Source: Oscillospiraceae bacterium (GTDB lineage Bacteria > Bacillota_A > Clostridia > Oscillospirales > Oscillospiraceae). Taken from it: a stretch of 30,542 nucleotides of DNA. How positions within the stretch are numbered: the first letter of the stretch is position 1; every line of letters begins with the position of its first letter. This document shows, in pieces, positions 1-9,286 of the stretch. Position numbers and translations under genes: made by a program. The DNA lies in the NCBI GenBank assembly GCA_016302005.1, contig JAEDOK010000002.1, forward strand, positions 1-30,542. The letters run 5' to 3'. The notes under the pieces were generated by a model, which saw only the letters and a program-made list of their open reading frames with translations, did not search any database and was not told the origin of the DNA.

Positions 1-458
1 ACTGGAAGGACGTCGGCACCATCAACTCCCTCTGGGAGGCGAACATGGAGCTGCTGGGCACGGAGCCTGCCTTCAACCTCTATGGCGAGAAGGGGCAGCG
101 CATCTACGCCAGAAACTACGCCATGCCCTCCAGCTTTATTGCGAAGGATTCGAAGAATGTCAACAGCTTTATCGCCGAAGGCTGTGAGATCTACGGCAGC
201 ATTACCCATTCCATCATCTCCACCGGCTGCACGGTGGAGGCGGGCGCGATCGTGGAAGACAGCGTGATCATGCCGAATGTTGTCATTGAGACGGGCGCGA
301 TTGTCCGTCATGCCATCATCGGTGAGGACTGCCACATTTGCCGCGGCGCGGTGATCGGCGGCAGCTTCGCCCCGGATGAGGCGAAGAAGATCAGCGTCAT
401 CGGAAAGAAAAAGACGATCGAGGCGAACCAAACCGTCAAACCCGGAGAAATTTATTAA
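1..458 (+). CDS. glgC: Glucose-1-phosphate adenylyltransferase, C-terminal fragment (cut by window start)
   Basis: This is the last ~151 residues of GlgC, which makes ADP-glucose from glucose-1-phosphate and ATP for glycogen synthesis in the cytoplasm. The reading frame is open from the first bases, and the first full codon begins at base 3. The fragment opens with WKDVGTINSLWEANMELL, typical of the end of the GlgC nucleotidyltransferase domain. It continues into hexapeptide left-handed beta-helix repeats (for example GCTVEAGAIVEDSVI), the C-terminal domain of the family. The N-terminal catalytic part lies upstream of the window. The next gene, glgD, starts 25 bases after the stop, so the two are surely co-transcribed. 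An ATG at 45 is internal and is not the start. Confidence 0.96.
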   Translation, partial: WKDVGTINSLWEANMELLGTEPAFNLYGEKGQRIYARNYAMPSSFIAKDSKNVNSFIAEGCEIYGSITHSIISTGCTVEAGAIVEDSVIMPNVVIETGAIVRHAIIGEDCHICRGAVIGGSFAPDEAKKISVIGKKKTIEANQTVKPGEIY

Positions 459-483
459 AACAGGGAAAGGGAGGAATCAAACC

Positions 484-1602
484 ATGACAACAATGGGTAT
501 CATCTTTGCGAATATCTATGACAGCTCCCTCGGTGAGCTGACCAATAAGCGCACCATGGCGTCGCTGCCCTATGGCGGACGCTACCGCCAGATCGACTTT
601 TCCCTGTCCAATATGACCAATTCCGGGATCCGTCATATCGGCATCATCACCAAGCATAATTATCAGTCCCTGATGAACCACATCGGCTCCGGACAGGAGT
701 GGGATCTCGACCTCGAGGAGGGCGGCCTCGAATTCCTCACGCCCTTTGCCGCCAACCACAACAGCTCCTACCGCGGCAAGCTGGACGCGCTCAACTCTGC
801 AATGTCCTTCTTAGTGCATTCCAAGGAGGACTATATCGTTTTGGTGGACAGCGGTGTTCTGTGCGCGATCGATTTCCGTGAGCTCGTCGAGCATCATATT
901 GCTTCCGGCGTGGATGTTACCGTCGTCGTCAAGGACGGCATCAGCAACGGAAACAAGCAGCTTGACATGGCGGTGAAAGTGGACGCGGAAAACCGCGTGA
1001 CCGATATCGCCGTGGACTACTGCGCCGATGAGAGCTATCTTGCCTCCATGGGGATCTTTGTCATCAGCCGCGAGCGGCTGATCCGCGAGGTGACGGAGGC
1101 GGTCGCACACAACCGCTACCGCTTTGAGCGTGATCTCGTGATGCACGGCTTTGCCGAAGAGGGGCTGCGCGTCAACGCTTACCGATTCCAAGGCGTTGCC
1201 CTCTTCAACGAGAGCACGGCAGAGTTTTACCGCAACAGCCTCGCGCTTATCGACCCCGAGATCCGCCACGGGCTGTTTAACCGCCCCAACCGCACGATCT
1301 ATACCAAGGTGCGTGACGAGGTGCCTGCCTATTACGGAGAATTCTCCGAGATCGACGACTGTATTGTTGCAGATGGCTGCACCTTAGAGGGCAGCGCAAG
1401 TCATTCCGTGTTATTCCGCGGCGTGAAGCTCGGCAAGAACGCCGTCGTGCGCGACAGCATTATTATGCAGGGGACGGTGATCGGCGAGGGCGCGGAGCTG
1501 GAATGCGTCATTTTAGATAAGGATGTGATCGTGCGTCCCGGCTCCGTCCTGCGCGGTACGAAGGATCATCCGCTGGTATTGAAACGAGGAGAGATCGTAT
1601 GA
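484..1602 (+). CDS. glgD: GlgD, second (regulatory-type) subunit of ADP-glucose pyrophosphorylase
   Basis: The 372-residue protein is a GlgC paralogue found beside GlgC in Firmicutes. In that family GlgD usually forms a hetero-oligomer with GlgC and modulates it, with weak or no activity of its own. The N-terminus carries a nucleotidyltransferase-like region (PYGGRYRQIDFSLSNM at about residues 25-40), and the C-terminus carries beta-helix repeats (GCTLEGSASHSVLFRGV onward). I chose ATG 484 because GGGAGG lies just upstream and the family N-terminus (MTTMGIIFANIYD) begins there; a longer open frame upstream runs through the glgC end and does not look like the family. The stop overlaps the glgA start as ATGA, implying translational coupling. 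Confidence 0.95.
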   Translation: MTTMGIIFANIYDSSLGELTNKRTMASLPYGGRYRQIDFSLSNMTNSGIRHIGIITKHNYQSLMNHIGSGQEWDLDLEEGGLEFLTPFAANHNSSYRGKLDALNSAMSFLVHSKEDYIVLVDSGVLCAIDFRELVEHHIASGVDVTVVVKDGISNGNKQLDMAVKVDAENRVTDIAVDYCADESYLASMGIFVISRERLIREVTEAVAHNRYRFERDLVMHGFAEEGLRVNAYRFQGVALFNESTAEFYRNSLALIDPEIRHGLFNRPNRTIYTKVRDEVPAYYGEFSEIDDCIVADGCTLEGSASHSVLFRGVKLGKNAVVRDSIIMQGTVIGEGAELECVILDKDVIVRPGSVLRGTKDHPLVLKRGEIV

Positions 1603-3029
1603 GAATTGCAATGGTAGCCTCCGAAGCCGCTCCCTTTGTCAAAACGGGCGGTCTCGGAGATGTGATGCAGGCGCTTCCCGCGGAGCTTGCGAAGCTTCGG
1701 GGGAATGAGGTCTGCCTGTTCCTGCCGTATTATAAGCGCATCAAGCAGAACGATGCGATTGAGGTTGAACAGGTCGGCTCCTTTTCCATTGACCTGTCCT
1801 GGCGCGAAAGCTATGTCGGTATTCTGCGCCTGAAATCACGCCGCAAGAAATTGCAGGTTTATTTTATCGACAATGACTACTATTTCGGCGCGCGCGGCAC
1901 GATCTACGGCGACTTTGACGACGGCGAACGCTTCGCATATTTCTCCAAAGCGGTCATGGCGGCGCTGTATTATTTGGATTTCAAGCCGGATATCCTGCAC
2001 TGCCACGACTGGCAGGCAGCCATGGCGGTCATCTATTGCCGCGCCTTATACGGCTCGTGGTGTCCCGCAACAAAGACGGTCTTTACCATCCACAATGTCG
2101 AGTATCAGGGCTGGGCGGACACTTCCTTTTTCGACAATACCCTCGGTCTGCCGGAGGACTACCGCGGCAAGCTGACCTTTGACGGCGCGATCAATGTGAT
2201 GAAGGGTGCCATCGAGGTTGCGGACATTGTGACGACCGTCTCGAAGACCTATGCCGAGGAGCTGCGCTATCCTTACTATGCCCACCGCCTTGACGGCGTG
2301 CTGCGCGGCGCGTGGCTTTGGGGAATCACCAACGGTATTGATACGACCGTGTATGATCCGGAGACGGATGCCGCGCTTGCCACAAACTACAGCGCACAGA
2401 AGATGCTCGGGAAGTGGGACAACAAGCGCGCGCTGCGGGAAGAGTTAGGGCTGCGGACGGATACCGATGCACCGATCTTGGCAATGGTCACACGCCTTGC
2501 GGGGCACAAGGGCATTGACCTTTTGTGCTTTATCGCAAACCGCCTGATGGAGCGTGAGGTACAGCTCGTTGTGGTCGGCACAGGGGAAAAGCAATATGAA
2601 TACGCCCTGAGCGCGTATGCAAGGCAGTATCCCGGGCGCGTTGCCGTGCGGCTGTGCTTTGACCCAAAGCTTGCCTCGCGGGTCTACGCCGGTGCGGATA
2701 TGTACCTGATGCCCTCAAAGTCTGAGCCGTGCGGCTTGTCGCAGCTCATTGCCATGCGCTATGGCACCGTTCCCGTTGTCGCCTCCACGGGCGGTCTGCG
2801 TGACACCGTGCCTCCCTACAACGGCGAGACGCGCGAGGGAAGAGGCTTTACTTTCCAGAGCTATAATGCGGATGATTTTCTCGGCGCCATTGACCGCGCG
2901 GTCGGTTTGTATTATAATGACCGCGACCGATGGAACGAGCTTGCCAAGCATGATATGGAGTGTGACTTCAGCTGGCAGGTGCCCGCCGCGGAATATATGC
3001 AGCTCTATACAGAACTGATGAGTAAATAA
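1599..3029 (+). CDS. glgA: Glycogen synthase (ADP-glucose:glucan glucosyltransferase, GT5)
   Basis: This 476-residue enzyme transfers glucose from ADP-glucose to growing alpha-1,4-glucan chains, directly after GlgC/GlgD in the pathway. Length matches the bacterial GT5 family. The N-terminal ADP-glucose-binding motif KTGGLGDV begins at residue 15. The C-terminal Rossmann half has the catalytic ExxCGL-type motif (E376-P-C378-G-L) within SKSEPCGLSQLIAMRYG. A GAGGAGAG ribosome-binding site precedes the ATG, which overlaps the glgD stop by four bases. The gene is followed after 21 bases by glgP, putting synthesis and breakdown in one transcript. Confidence 0.96.
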   Translation: MRIAMVASEAAPFVKTGGLGDVMQALPAELAKLRGNEVCLFLPYYKRIKQNDAIEVEQVGSFSIDLSWRESYVGILRLKSRRKKLQVYFIDNDYYFGARGTIYGDFDDGERFAYFSKAVMAALYYLDFKPDILHCHDWQAAMAVIYCRALYGSWCPATKTVFTIHNVEYQGWADTSFFDNTLGLPEDYRGKLTFDGAINVMKGAIEVADIVTTVSKTYAEELRYPYYAHRLDGVLRGAWLWGITNGIDTTVYDPETDAALATNYSAQKMLGKWDNKRALREELGLRTDTDAPILAMVTRLAGHKGIDLLCFIANRLMEREVQLVVVGTGEKQYEYALSAYARQYPGRVAVRLCFDPKLASRVYAGADMYLMPSKSEPCGLSQLIAMRYGTVPVVASTGGLRDTVPPYNGETREGRGFTFQSYNADDFLGAIDRAVGLYYNDRDRWNELAKHDMECDFSWQVPAAEYMQLYTELMSK

Positions 3030-3050
3030 ATAAACATCTTAGGAGGATCC

Positions 3051-5495
3051 ATGAAAAAGCAAACACCCAAGCAGGCAGCAAAGCCGCTGCGCGAGGAGCA
3101 GCAGCTCGATATGATGAAAGTACTGGACGAGGCGTTGCAGCGCAATTTCGGCAGCACGCTGAACGACGCAACGGAGAAGCAGGTCTACCGTGCCCTCTGT
3201 ACCGTCGTGCGTGAGCTTTTGAACGATAAAAACCGCCTTTTCAATCACCGCTGCGCCGAAAAGGAGCAAAAGGAAGTCTACTATATGTCGATGGAATTCC
3301 TTGTCGGCACGAGCCTTCGCAACAACCTCTTTAATCTCGGCATTGAAAACGAGTGCCGCGAGGGACTGAAAAAGGCGGGCTTCAATATCGACGACATTTA
3401 CGCCCTCGAGCCTGACGCCGGACTCGGCAACGGCGGCCTCGGCAGACTTGCCTCTTGCTATATGGACGCGGCGACCGGTATGGCTTATCCCGTGACGGGC
3501 TATTCCATTCGCTATGAATTCGGCATTTTCCGCCAGAAGATCGTCGACGGCTGGCAGATGGAGTTCCCGGACAACTGGCTGGAGATGGGCGATGTCTGGC
3601 TCCGTGCCCGCGAGGACGACGCGGTCGAGGTCAAGTTCGGCGGCGAGGTGCGCGAGTGGGTCGATAACGGCCGCTTCAAGGTCGCGCAGGTCGGCTATAA
3701 TTCCGTCATCGCCGTACCGCATGATATGTTCATCTCGGGCTATGACAGCGATGCAGCCAACCGTCTGATCCTTTGGAGCGCGAAGCTGCCGCAGAGCTTT
3801 GACATGGCTGCCTTCTCCCGCGGCGACTATGTCCGCGCACTGGAGCAGAACGCGATGGCGGAGACCATTTCCAAGGTGCTCTACCCCGCCGACGACCATA
3901 TTCAGGGCAAGCGCCTGCGTCTGAAGCAGCAGTACCTGCTGGTGTCTGCCTCTCTGCAGAGTATCCTCAAAAAGCACTTTAAAAAGTATCATACATTCGA
4001 TAATTTGGCGGATAAGGTCGCCATCCATATCAATGACACCCATCCGGCGCTTTGCGTACCGGAGCTGATGCGTCTGCTCATCGACGAGAATGACTACGGC
4101 TGGGATCAGGCGTGGGATATCACCTGCAAGACCCTGTCCTACACCAACCACACCGTTATGAGCGAGGCGCTGGAACGCTGGAATGTCGATCTGTTCCGCG
4201 AGCAGCTTCCGCGCGTCTATTCCATCTGCGCGGAGATCAACCGCCGCCTAATCGAGCAGCTCAATACCGTCTACCCGAACGACTGGGGTAAGATCAATTA
4301 CATGGCGGTCATTGCCAACAACGAGGTGCGCATGGCAAATCTCTGCCTTGCCGCCTGCCATAAGGTCAACGGCGTCTCCAAGCTGCACACCGATATCCTG
4401 CGCAACGGCATCTTCCGCGATTACTGCCAGATCACGCCTGACCGCTTCCTCAATGTCACGAACGGCATTGCATACCGCCGCTGGCTGTGCCAGTCCAACC
4501 CGCTGCTGACGGACTACCTGACCGATATCATCGGCGACGGCTTCAAGCGCGATGCTCGCGATCTGGAAAAGCTGATGAAATATCAGGATGATGAGAAGGT
4601 GCTTGCCGATCTCGCCGCCATCAAGCATAAGAACAAGGAGCGCCTTGCCGCCCTGATCGCGAAGCAGAACGGCGTGCGTGTCGATCCCAATTCGATCTTC
4701 GACATTCAGATCAAGCGCCTGCATGAGTATAAGCGCCAGCTTCTGAATATCCTCCATGTTCTGTATCTCTATCGGCAGATCAAGGCGAATCCGACCGCGC
4801 CGTTTGTGCCGCGTACCTTCATCTTTGCGGCAAAGGCGTCGGCGGGCTATATCCGCGCGAAGCAGACCATCAGTCTGATCGTCGCCGTTTCGAAATTCTT
4901 AGAGGCGGATCCCGAGGTGCGCGACAAGCTCAAGGTCGTCTTTATCGAGGATTACAAGGTCTCTCTCGCGGAGATCATCATCCCCGCAGCAGATATCTCC
5001 GAGCAGATCTCCGTCGCCGGCAAGGAAGCCTCCGGCACGGGCAACATGAAGCTTATGATCAACGGCGCGGTCACCATCGGCACCCTCGACGGCGCGAATG
5101 TTGAAATCCATGAGCAGGTCGGTGACGAGAATATCTTCCTCTTCGGCATGAAGGCGCACGAGGTCGAGGCACTGTGGCAGCGCGGCTATGTGCCCACGGA
5201 GTTCCTCACGCCCGAGCTGAAGGATGTGCTCGATATGCTCACCAGCGGCGAACTGGGTCAGCGCTTTGACGATCTGGTCAGCTCCCTGCTCACGAACCGC
5301 TTCGGTACGCCCGACCCGTATATGACCATTGCGGACTTCAACGATTACGCCCGTGCGCAGCGGGTCGTTTCGGAGACCTACCTCGACCAGCCGAGATTCC
5401 GCAATATGTCTCTTGTTAATATCGCCAAAGCAGGCATCTTCTCCTCCGACCGCGCAGTCGAGGAATATGCCGAGAACATTTGGCAGTTGAAGTAA
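3051..5495 (+). CDS. glgP: Glycogen/maltodextrin phosphorylase (GT35)
   Basis: The 814-residue enzyme releases glucose-1-phosphate from alpha-1,4-glucan ends using phosphate and pyridoxal phosphate. The length is normal for bacterial GlgP. DAGLGNGGLGRLASCYMDA near residue 125 is the family's conserved glycine-rich segment. The PLP-binding lysine is K667 in EASGTGNMKLMINGA. An AGGAGG site sits just before the ATG at 3051. It follows glgA closely and runs four bases into the next gene's start region, so glycogen turnover is organised as one operon. No branching enzyme (glgB) is in view; it may lie upstream of the window. Confidence 0.97.
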   Translation: MKKQTPKQAAKPLREEQQLDMMKVLDEALQRNFGSTLNDATEKQVYRALCTVVRELLNDKNRLFNHRCAEKEQKEVYYMSMEFLVGTSLRNNLFNLGIENECREGLKKAGFNIDDIYALEPDAGLGNGGLGRLASCYMDAATGMAYPVTGYSIRYEFGIFRQKIVDGWQMEFPDNWLEMGDVWLRAREDDAVEVKFGGEVREWVDNGRFKVAQVGYNSVIAVPHDMFISGYDSDAANRLILWSAKLPQSFDMAAFSRGDYVRALEQNAMAETISKVLYPADDHIQGKRLRLKQQYLLVSASLQSILKKHFKKYHTFDNLADKVAIHINDTHPALCVPELMRLLIDENDYGWDQAWDITCKTLSYTNHTVMSEALERWNVDLFREQLPRVYSICAEINRRLIEQLNTVYPNDWGKINYMAVIANNEVRMANLCLAACHKVNGVSKLHTDILRNGIFRDYCQITPDRFLNVTNGIAYRRWLCQSNPLLTDYLTDIIGDGFKRDARDLEKLMKYQDDEKVLADLAAIKHKNKERLAALIAKQNGVRVDPNSIFDIQIKRLHEYKRQLLNILHVLYLYRQIKANPTAPFVPRTFIFAAKASAGYIRAKQTISLIVAVSKFLEADPEVRDKLKVVFIEDYKVSLAEIIIPAADISEQISVAGKEASGTGNMKLMINGAVTIGTLDGANVEIHEQVGDENIFLFGMKAHEVEALWQRGYVPTEFLTPELKDVLDMLTSGELGQRFDDLVSSLLTNRFGTPDPYMTIADFNDYARAQRVVSETYLDQPRFRNMSLVNIAKAGIFSSDRAVEEYAENIWQLK

Positions 5496-5499
5496 TCCC

Positions 5500-7341
5500 A
5501 TGCGTATCCTGTACGACAGTAAGGCAGCGCAGTACAAAACCCCGTTCGGCACGCTCCGAACGGGGGAAAACTGCGTTCTGCACATAGCTGTTCCGCTTAG
5601 CAGCGGCGCGACCGGCGTGCGCCTTGTGCTGGAAAACTGTGACGGCGCACCGGTCGGGGACTATCCCTTTGCGCCGGAGAAGCAGGAAGAGGACTATGTG
5701 CTTTACCGCTGCGAGCTTTCCCTTGCGGAACGCGGGCTGTATTATTACTGGTTCTATGTGACCAAGTCCGAGGGCGGCTTCCGCCTGTTCAAGCAGGGGG
5801 ACGGCACCAACATGGAGGCGGGGGAGAAGTGGCAGCTCAGCGTGATCCCTGCGGACTTCACCGTGCCGGAGTATGCGCGCGGCGCGGTCATGTATCAGAT
5901 CATGCCGGATCGCTTCTGTAAGCGCGGAGAGTGCGATCTGACAGACAAGCTCCGCCCCTTTACGATCCATCAGAGCTGGGAGGACACGCCGGAGTACCGT
6001 CCGGATGAAAACGGAACGGTTTGGAACAAGGACTTTTTCGGCGGGAATTTCAACGGCATTCGCGAGAAGCTGCCCTATTTGCAGCAGCTCGGTGTGGGGA
6101 TGCTCTATCTGAATCCCGTTTTTATGGCGTATTCCAATCACCGCTACGACACGGCGGACTATAAGCGCCCCGACCCAATGCTCGGCACGGAGCAGGATTT
6201 CCGTGACCTCTGCGACGAGGCGCACCGCCGAGGCATCCGCGTGATCTTAGACGGCGTGTTTTCCCATACGGGCAGTAACAGTGTCTACTTTGACGCGGAG
6301 GGCGTGTTCGGCGGCGGCGCGGTCAGCGATCCCGATTCGCCGTATCGAAAGTGGTACCGCTTCTCGCACTATCCCGATCAATACGAGGCATGGTGGGGGA
6401 TCCGAACGCTGCCCTGCGTGGAGGAGCTGGAGGAATCCTACCTAAATTACATCATTGACGACGAGGACTCCGTCGTGGCGCATTGGATGGCGCTCGGCGC
6501 AGACGGCTTCCGCCTCGATGTGGTAGACGAGCTGCCCGACGAATTTGTGCTGCGCCTCAAGAAGCGCATCCGTCAGATCAACCCCGAAGCCCTGCTGCTC
6601 GGCGAGGTCTGGGAGGACGCCTCCAACAAGCGCGCCTACAGCGTCTCGCGCCGCTATTTTGTGGACGCGGAGCTGGACAGCGTAATGAACTACCCGTGGC
6701 GCACCGCAATTTTGAATTATGTCACGGGTGCGGACGACGGGCAGGGCTTTGGAGCGGCAGTGATGACGATTGCCGAGAACTACCCGCCGCAGGTGCTTGC
6801 CTGCGTGATGAATCATCTCGGAACGCATGACACCCCGCGTATTTTGACGGTTTTGGGCGATTGCTTTTACGGCCCGAAGGACGAGAAAGCGGAGCGCTAT
6901 CTGTCTGCCGGGGCGCGGGCCCTCGCCGTTGCGAAGCTGAAGCGTGCGGCGTTCATGCAATTTACGCTGCCGGGAATGCCGAGCATTTACTATGGCGACG
7001 AGGCGGGCATGGAGGGCTTTGAGGATCCTTTCTGCCGCCGCGGCTTCCCGTGGGGTGCGGAGGATACGGATCTGCAGGCGTATTATACCGCCCTTTGCCA
7101 TATGAAAAACACGCTTGCCGTCTTGAAGAACGGCGATGTGCGCGTGACGGAGGCGGGCGGCGGCAGGATCGCTTTTACCCGCAGCGACGGAAATACGACC
7201 GCGACGATTTATGTAAACCAGTCGGAGAAGCCGTGGATCGTCGGCGGCGGAGCGATGGCGTTCGGCTGCAACACGGACTTTGACGGCGCGGCATATACCA
7301 TCCAAAAGGACGGCTTCTGCATTCTCTTGACCCGGCAGTAA
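5500..7341 (+). CDS. Family 13 glycoside hydrolase (neopullulanase/maltogenic amylase-like), cytoplasmic
   Basis: This 613-residue protein should hydrolyse alpha-glucan or branched maltodextrin inside the cell. Residues 1 to about 115 form an all-beta N-domain of the CBM34/N-domain type (inference). The (beta/alpha)8 catalytic domain starts near AVMYQIMPDRF. All GH13 signature regions are present: DGVFSHTG with D251, GFRLD with nucleophile D340, GEVWED with acid/base E369, and NHLGTHD with D444. There is no signal peptide. Only a weak ribosome-binding site precedes ATG 5500, four bases after the glgP stop, which suggests translational coupling. A 10-bp hairpin lies within the first codons. 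Debranching versus cyclomaltodextrinase activity cannot be told from motifs alone. Confidence 0.9.
   Translation: MRILYDSKAAQYKTPFGTLRTGENCVLHIAVPLSSGATGVRLVLENCDGAPVGDYPFAPEKQEEDYVLYRCELSLAERGLYYYWFYVTKSEGGFRLFKQGDGTNMEAGEKWQLSVIPADFTVPEYARGAVMYQIMPDRFCKRGECDLTDKLRPFTIHQSWEDTPEYRPDENGTVWNKDFFGGNFNGIREKLPYLQQLGVGMLYLNPVFMAYSNHRYDTADYKRPDPMLGTEQDFRDLCDEAHRRGIRVILDGVFSHTGSNSVYFDAEGVFGGGAVSDPDSPYRKWYRFSHYPDQYEAWWGIRTLPCVEELEESYLNYIIDDEDSVVAHWMALGADGFRLDVVDELPDEFVLRLKKRIRQINPEALLLGEVWEDASNKRAYSVSRRYFVDAELDSVMNYPWRTAILNYVTGADDGQGFGAAVMTIAENYPPQVLACVMNHLGTHDTPRILTVLGDCFYGPKDEKAERYLSAGARALAVAKLKRAAFMQFTLPGMPSIYYGDEAGMEGFEDPFCRRGFPWGAEDTDLQAYYTALCHMKNTLAVLKNGDVRVTEAGGGRIAFTRSDGNTTATIYVNQSEKPWIVGGGAMAFGCNTDFDGAAYTIQKDGFCILLTRQ
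5540..5565 (+). other. Perfect 10-bp hairpin inside the start of the GH13 gene
   Basis: CCCCGTTCGG at 5540-5549 pairs exactly with CCGAACGGGG at 5556-5565 across a six-base loop. It begins 40 bases after the ATG, within codons for KTPFGTLRTGEN. A G+C-rich hairpin this early in a gene with a weak ribosome-binding site could slow ribosome entry or tune expression relative to glgP. Function is inference. Confidence 0.6.
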
Positions 7342-7346
7342 CCAAT

Positions 7347-7375
7347 TTGCAAAGCAGCGCATATACCTATATAAT
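7347..7375 (+). promoter_or_regulatory. Candidate sigma-A promoter of pepF
   Basis: TTGCAA at 7347-7352 and TATAAT at 7370-7375 are separated by exactly 17 bases, just after the GH13 stop at 7341. This would start transcription near 7382, giving a leader of about 100 bases before pepF. The sequence tataatataat offers a second, overlapping -10. It separates pepF from the glycogen operon. No clear intrinsic terminator is seen between the two. Confidence 0.65.
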
Positions 7376-7485
7376 ATAATGTAGGGACGGTCGCCATCCG
7401 CAGATGAGCATGAAAAGGTTTGCTTGCGGGGGTAGCTCCGGCTCCTTACTTGCAGCTATAATACCGATACGAAAGGAGTTATTCC

Positions 7486-9171
7486 ATGAAGTTTTCCGAA
7501 TATTCCTATGCGCGCCCCGACATTGCGGCGCTGAAGCGGGAGCTTCAGGAAGCAGCCGAGGCGATCCAAAACGCTGCTTCCGCGCAGGAGCAGATCGCTT
7601 TGTTTGACGCCGTCACCGCGAAGGCGCAGGAGGTGCAGACCCTCGGCTCTCTTGCCTATGTCCGCAACACCATCAATACCGCCGATCCGTTCTATGAGGC
7701 GGAGCGTGAATTCTTTGACGAGGCGGCCCCGGAGCTGGAGGAGGGGCAGCAGGCGGTCAATATCGCTTTGCTGGATTCGCCCTTCCGCGGGGAGTTAGAG
7801 GCGCATTACGGCAGTCTGCTCTTCAAGAATTTGGAGATCGCCCGCCGCAGCTTTAAGCCGGAGCTGATCCCGCTCATGCAGGAGGCAAGCAAGCTTGAGG
7901 CGCAGTATCAGAAGCTCTATGCCGGCTTGACCGTGGAATTTGACGGACAGACGATGCCCCTTCCGATGCTGGGCAAATATAAAGAGAGTCCCGACCGCGC
8001 CGTCCGCCGCGCCGCCTTTGAGGTGGAGGGCAAGGCGTTTGACGCCCACCGCGAGGAGCTGGATGAGATCTATGATAAGCTCGTCAAGAACCGCAATGCG
8101 CAGGGCAGGCTGCTCGGTTATGAGAATTACATTCAACTCGGCTATGACCGCCTCGGCAGAAACTGCTACGGCGCGAAGGAACTGAACGAGTTCCGCGAAC
8201 AGATCGCCCGCGACCTGGTGCCGATCATTGCGGAGGTCAAGGAGGCGCAGCGTAAGCGCATCGGCGTTGACCGCCTGTGCATCTATGATGATAAATTCCG
8301 ATTCATGGACGGCAACGCCAAGCCCGAGGGTACGGCGGAGGAGATTTTAGCGGCAGGCAAGGCGATGTATCAGGATCTCAGCCCCGAGACAAAGGAATTC
8401 ATCGAGGAGATGTTTGACGGCGAGCTGTTCGATGTTCTCTCCCGTGAGGGCAAGGCACCCGGCGGCTATTGCACCTCTTTCCCCACCTATCGTATGCCCT
8501 TTATCTTCTCTAACTTTAACGGCACATCGGACGATGTCGATGTGCTGACCCATGAGGCAGGCCATGCCTTCGCGTTCTACCGCGCGATGCACTCCGATAT
8601 CCATCCTGATCTCCAACAGCCGACCATTGAAGCCTGCGAGTGCCACTCCATGAGCATGGAATTCCTGACGCAGGACTATCACAAGAATTTCTTCGGTGCG
8701 AACACCGCGAAATATGAGCTGGCGCACTGCGAAGACAGCCTCGATTTCATTCCCTACGGCTGCATGATCGACGAATTCCAGCATCGGATGTACGAAAACG
8801 AGAACCTGACGCCCGACGAGCGCAACGCCGTGTGGGAGGAGCTGGAGCATAAGTACCGTCCGTGGCTCGATATGGACAATTTGCCCTTCTACGGCAGATA
8901 TTCCCATTGGCAGTGGAAGCTGCATGTCTATCTGCATCCGCTGTACTATATTGATTATTGCATGGCGCAGACCGTTGCCTTCCAGCTTTGGACGCTTTCC
9001 ATGAAGGATAAGGACGAGGCATGGAAGCGCTACCTTGCGTTCGTGGATAAAGCAGGCACCATGACCTTCGCCGATCTCTGTCACAGCGCCGGGCTGCGCG
9101 TGCCCTATGAGCAGGGGACGATCCGGGATGTCGGCGCAGGCATCCGCGACTGGTTGAAGGAAAATGCCTGA
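7486..9171 (+). CDS. pepF: M3 family oligoendopeptidase (PepF-like)
   Basis: This cytoplasmic zinc metallopeptidase (561 residues) should cut short peptides. The M3 catalytic motif is H356-E-A-G-H360 within DVLTHEAGHAFAFYRAM. A further glutamate ligand is expected in IEACECHSMSMEF (E382 or E385). Length is typical of the shorter PepF/M3 oligoendopeptidase group. No signal peptide is seen. The ribosome-binding site AAAGGAG (7472-7478) is well spaced from ATG 7486. It has its own promoter candidate at 7347-7375. The nearby opp transporter imports oligopeptides that such an enzyme could degrade, a plausible functional link rather than a shown one. Confidence 0.93.
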   Translation: MKFSEYSYARPDIAALKRELQEAAEAIQNAASAQEQIALFDAVTAKAQEVQTLGSLAYVRNTINTADPFYEAEREFFDEAAPELEEGQQAVNIALLDSPFRGELEAHYGSLLFKNLEIARRSFKPELIPLMQEASKLEAQYQKLYAGLTVEFDGQTMPLPMLGKYKESPDRAVRRAAFEVEGKAFDAHREELDEIYDKLVKNRNAQGRLLGYENYIQLGYDRLGRNCYGAKELNEFREQIARDLVPIIAEVKEAQRKRIGVDRLCIYDDKFRFMDGNAKPEGTAEEILAAGKAMYQDLSPETKEFIEEMFDGELFDVLSREGKAPGGYCTSFPTYRMPFIFSNFNGTSDDVDVLTHEAGHAFAFYRAMHSDIHPDLQQPTIEACECHSMSMEFLTQDYHKNFFGANTAKYELAHCEDSLDFIPYGCMIDEFQHRMYENENLTPDERNAVWEELEHKYRPWLDMDNLPFYGRYSHWQWKLHVYLHPLYYIDYCMAQTVAFQLWTLSMKDKDEAWKRYLAFVDKAGTMTFADLCHSAGLRVPYEQGTIRDVGAGIRDWLKENA

Positions 9172-9178
9172 ATGATCG

Positions 9179-9286
9179 GAAAGCTCTGAACAGACCGGCG
9201 GCGGACATCGGAGCCTGTTTTCGGCGGAAACGGTTTGAGACAGGGGCGCTCCGTTGACCGCAGCGGCGGGCCTGTTCGGAGCTTTC
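9179..9286. repeat. Inverted-repeat element, copy A (108 bp, MITE-like)
   Basis: GAAAGCTCTGAACAG at the left end matches, inverted, CTGTTCGGAGCTTTC at the right end with one mismatch. The element begins eight bases after the pepF stop. Its left end (GCTCTGAACA, then GCGGCGG and TCGG) strongly resembles the left end of the element at 26211-26372, so they are a dispersed family. No coding frame is seen. It could also serve as a 3' hairpin for pepF mRNA. A target duplication is not clear here. Confidence 0.65.

Noticed and set aside
3039..4151. 370-codon open frame antisense to glgP
   Set aside because: It overlaps a fully conserved phosphorylase and has no recognisable protein features.
7457..7462. 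TATAAT just before pepF as a second promoter
   Set aside because: No -35-like box is found at a suitable distance, and it would leave almost no leader before the ribosome-binding site.
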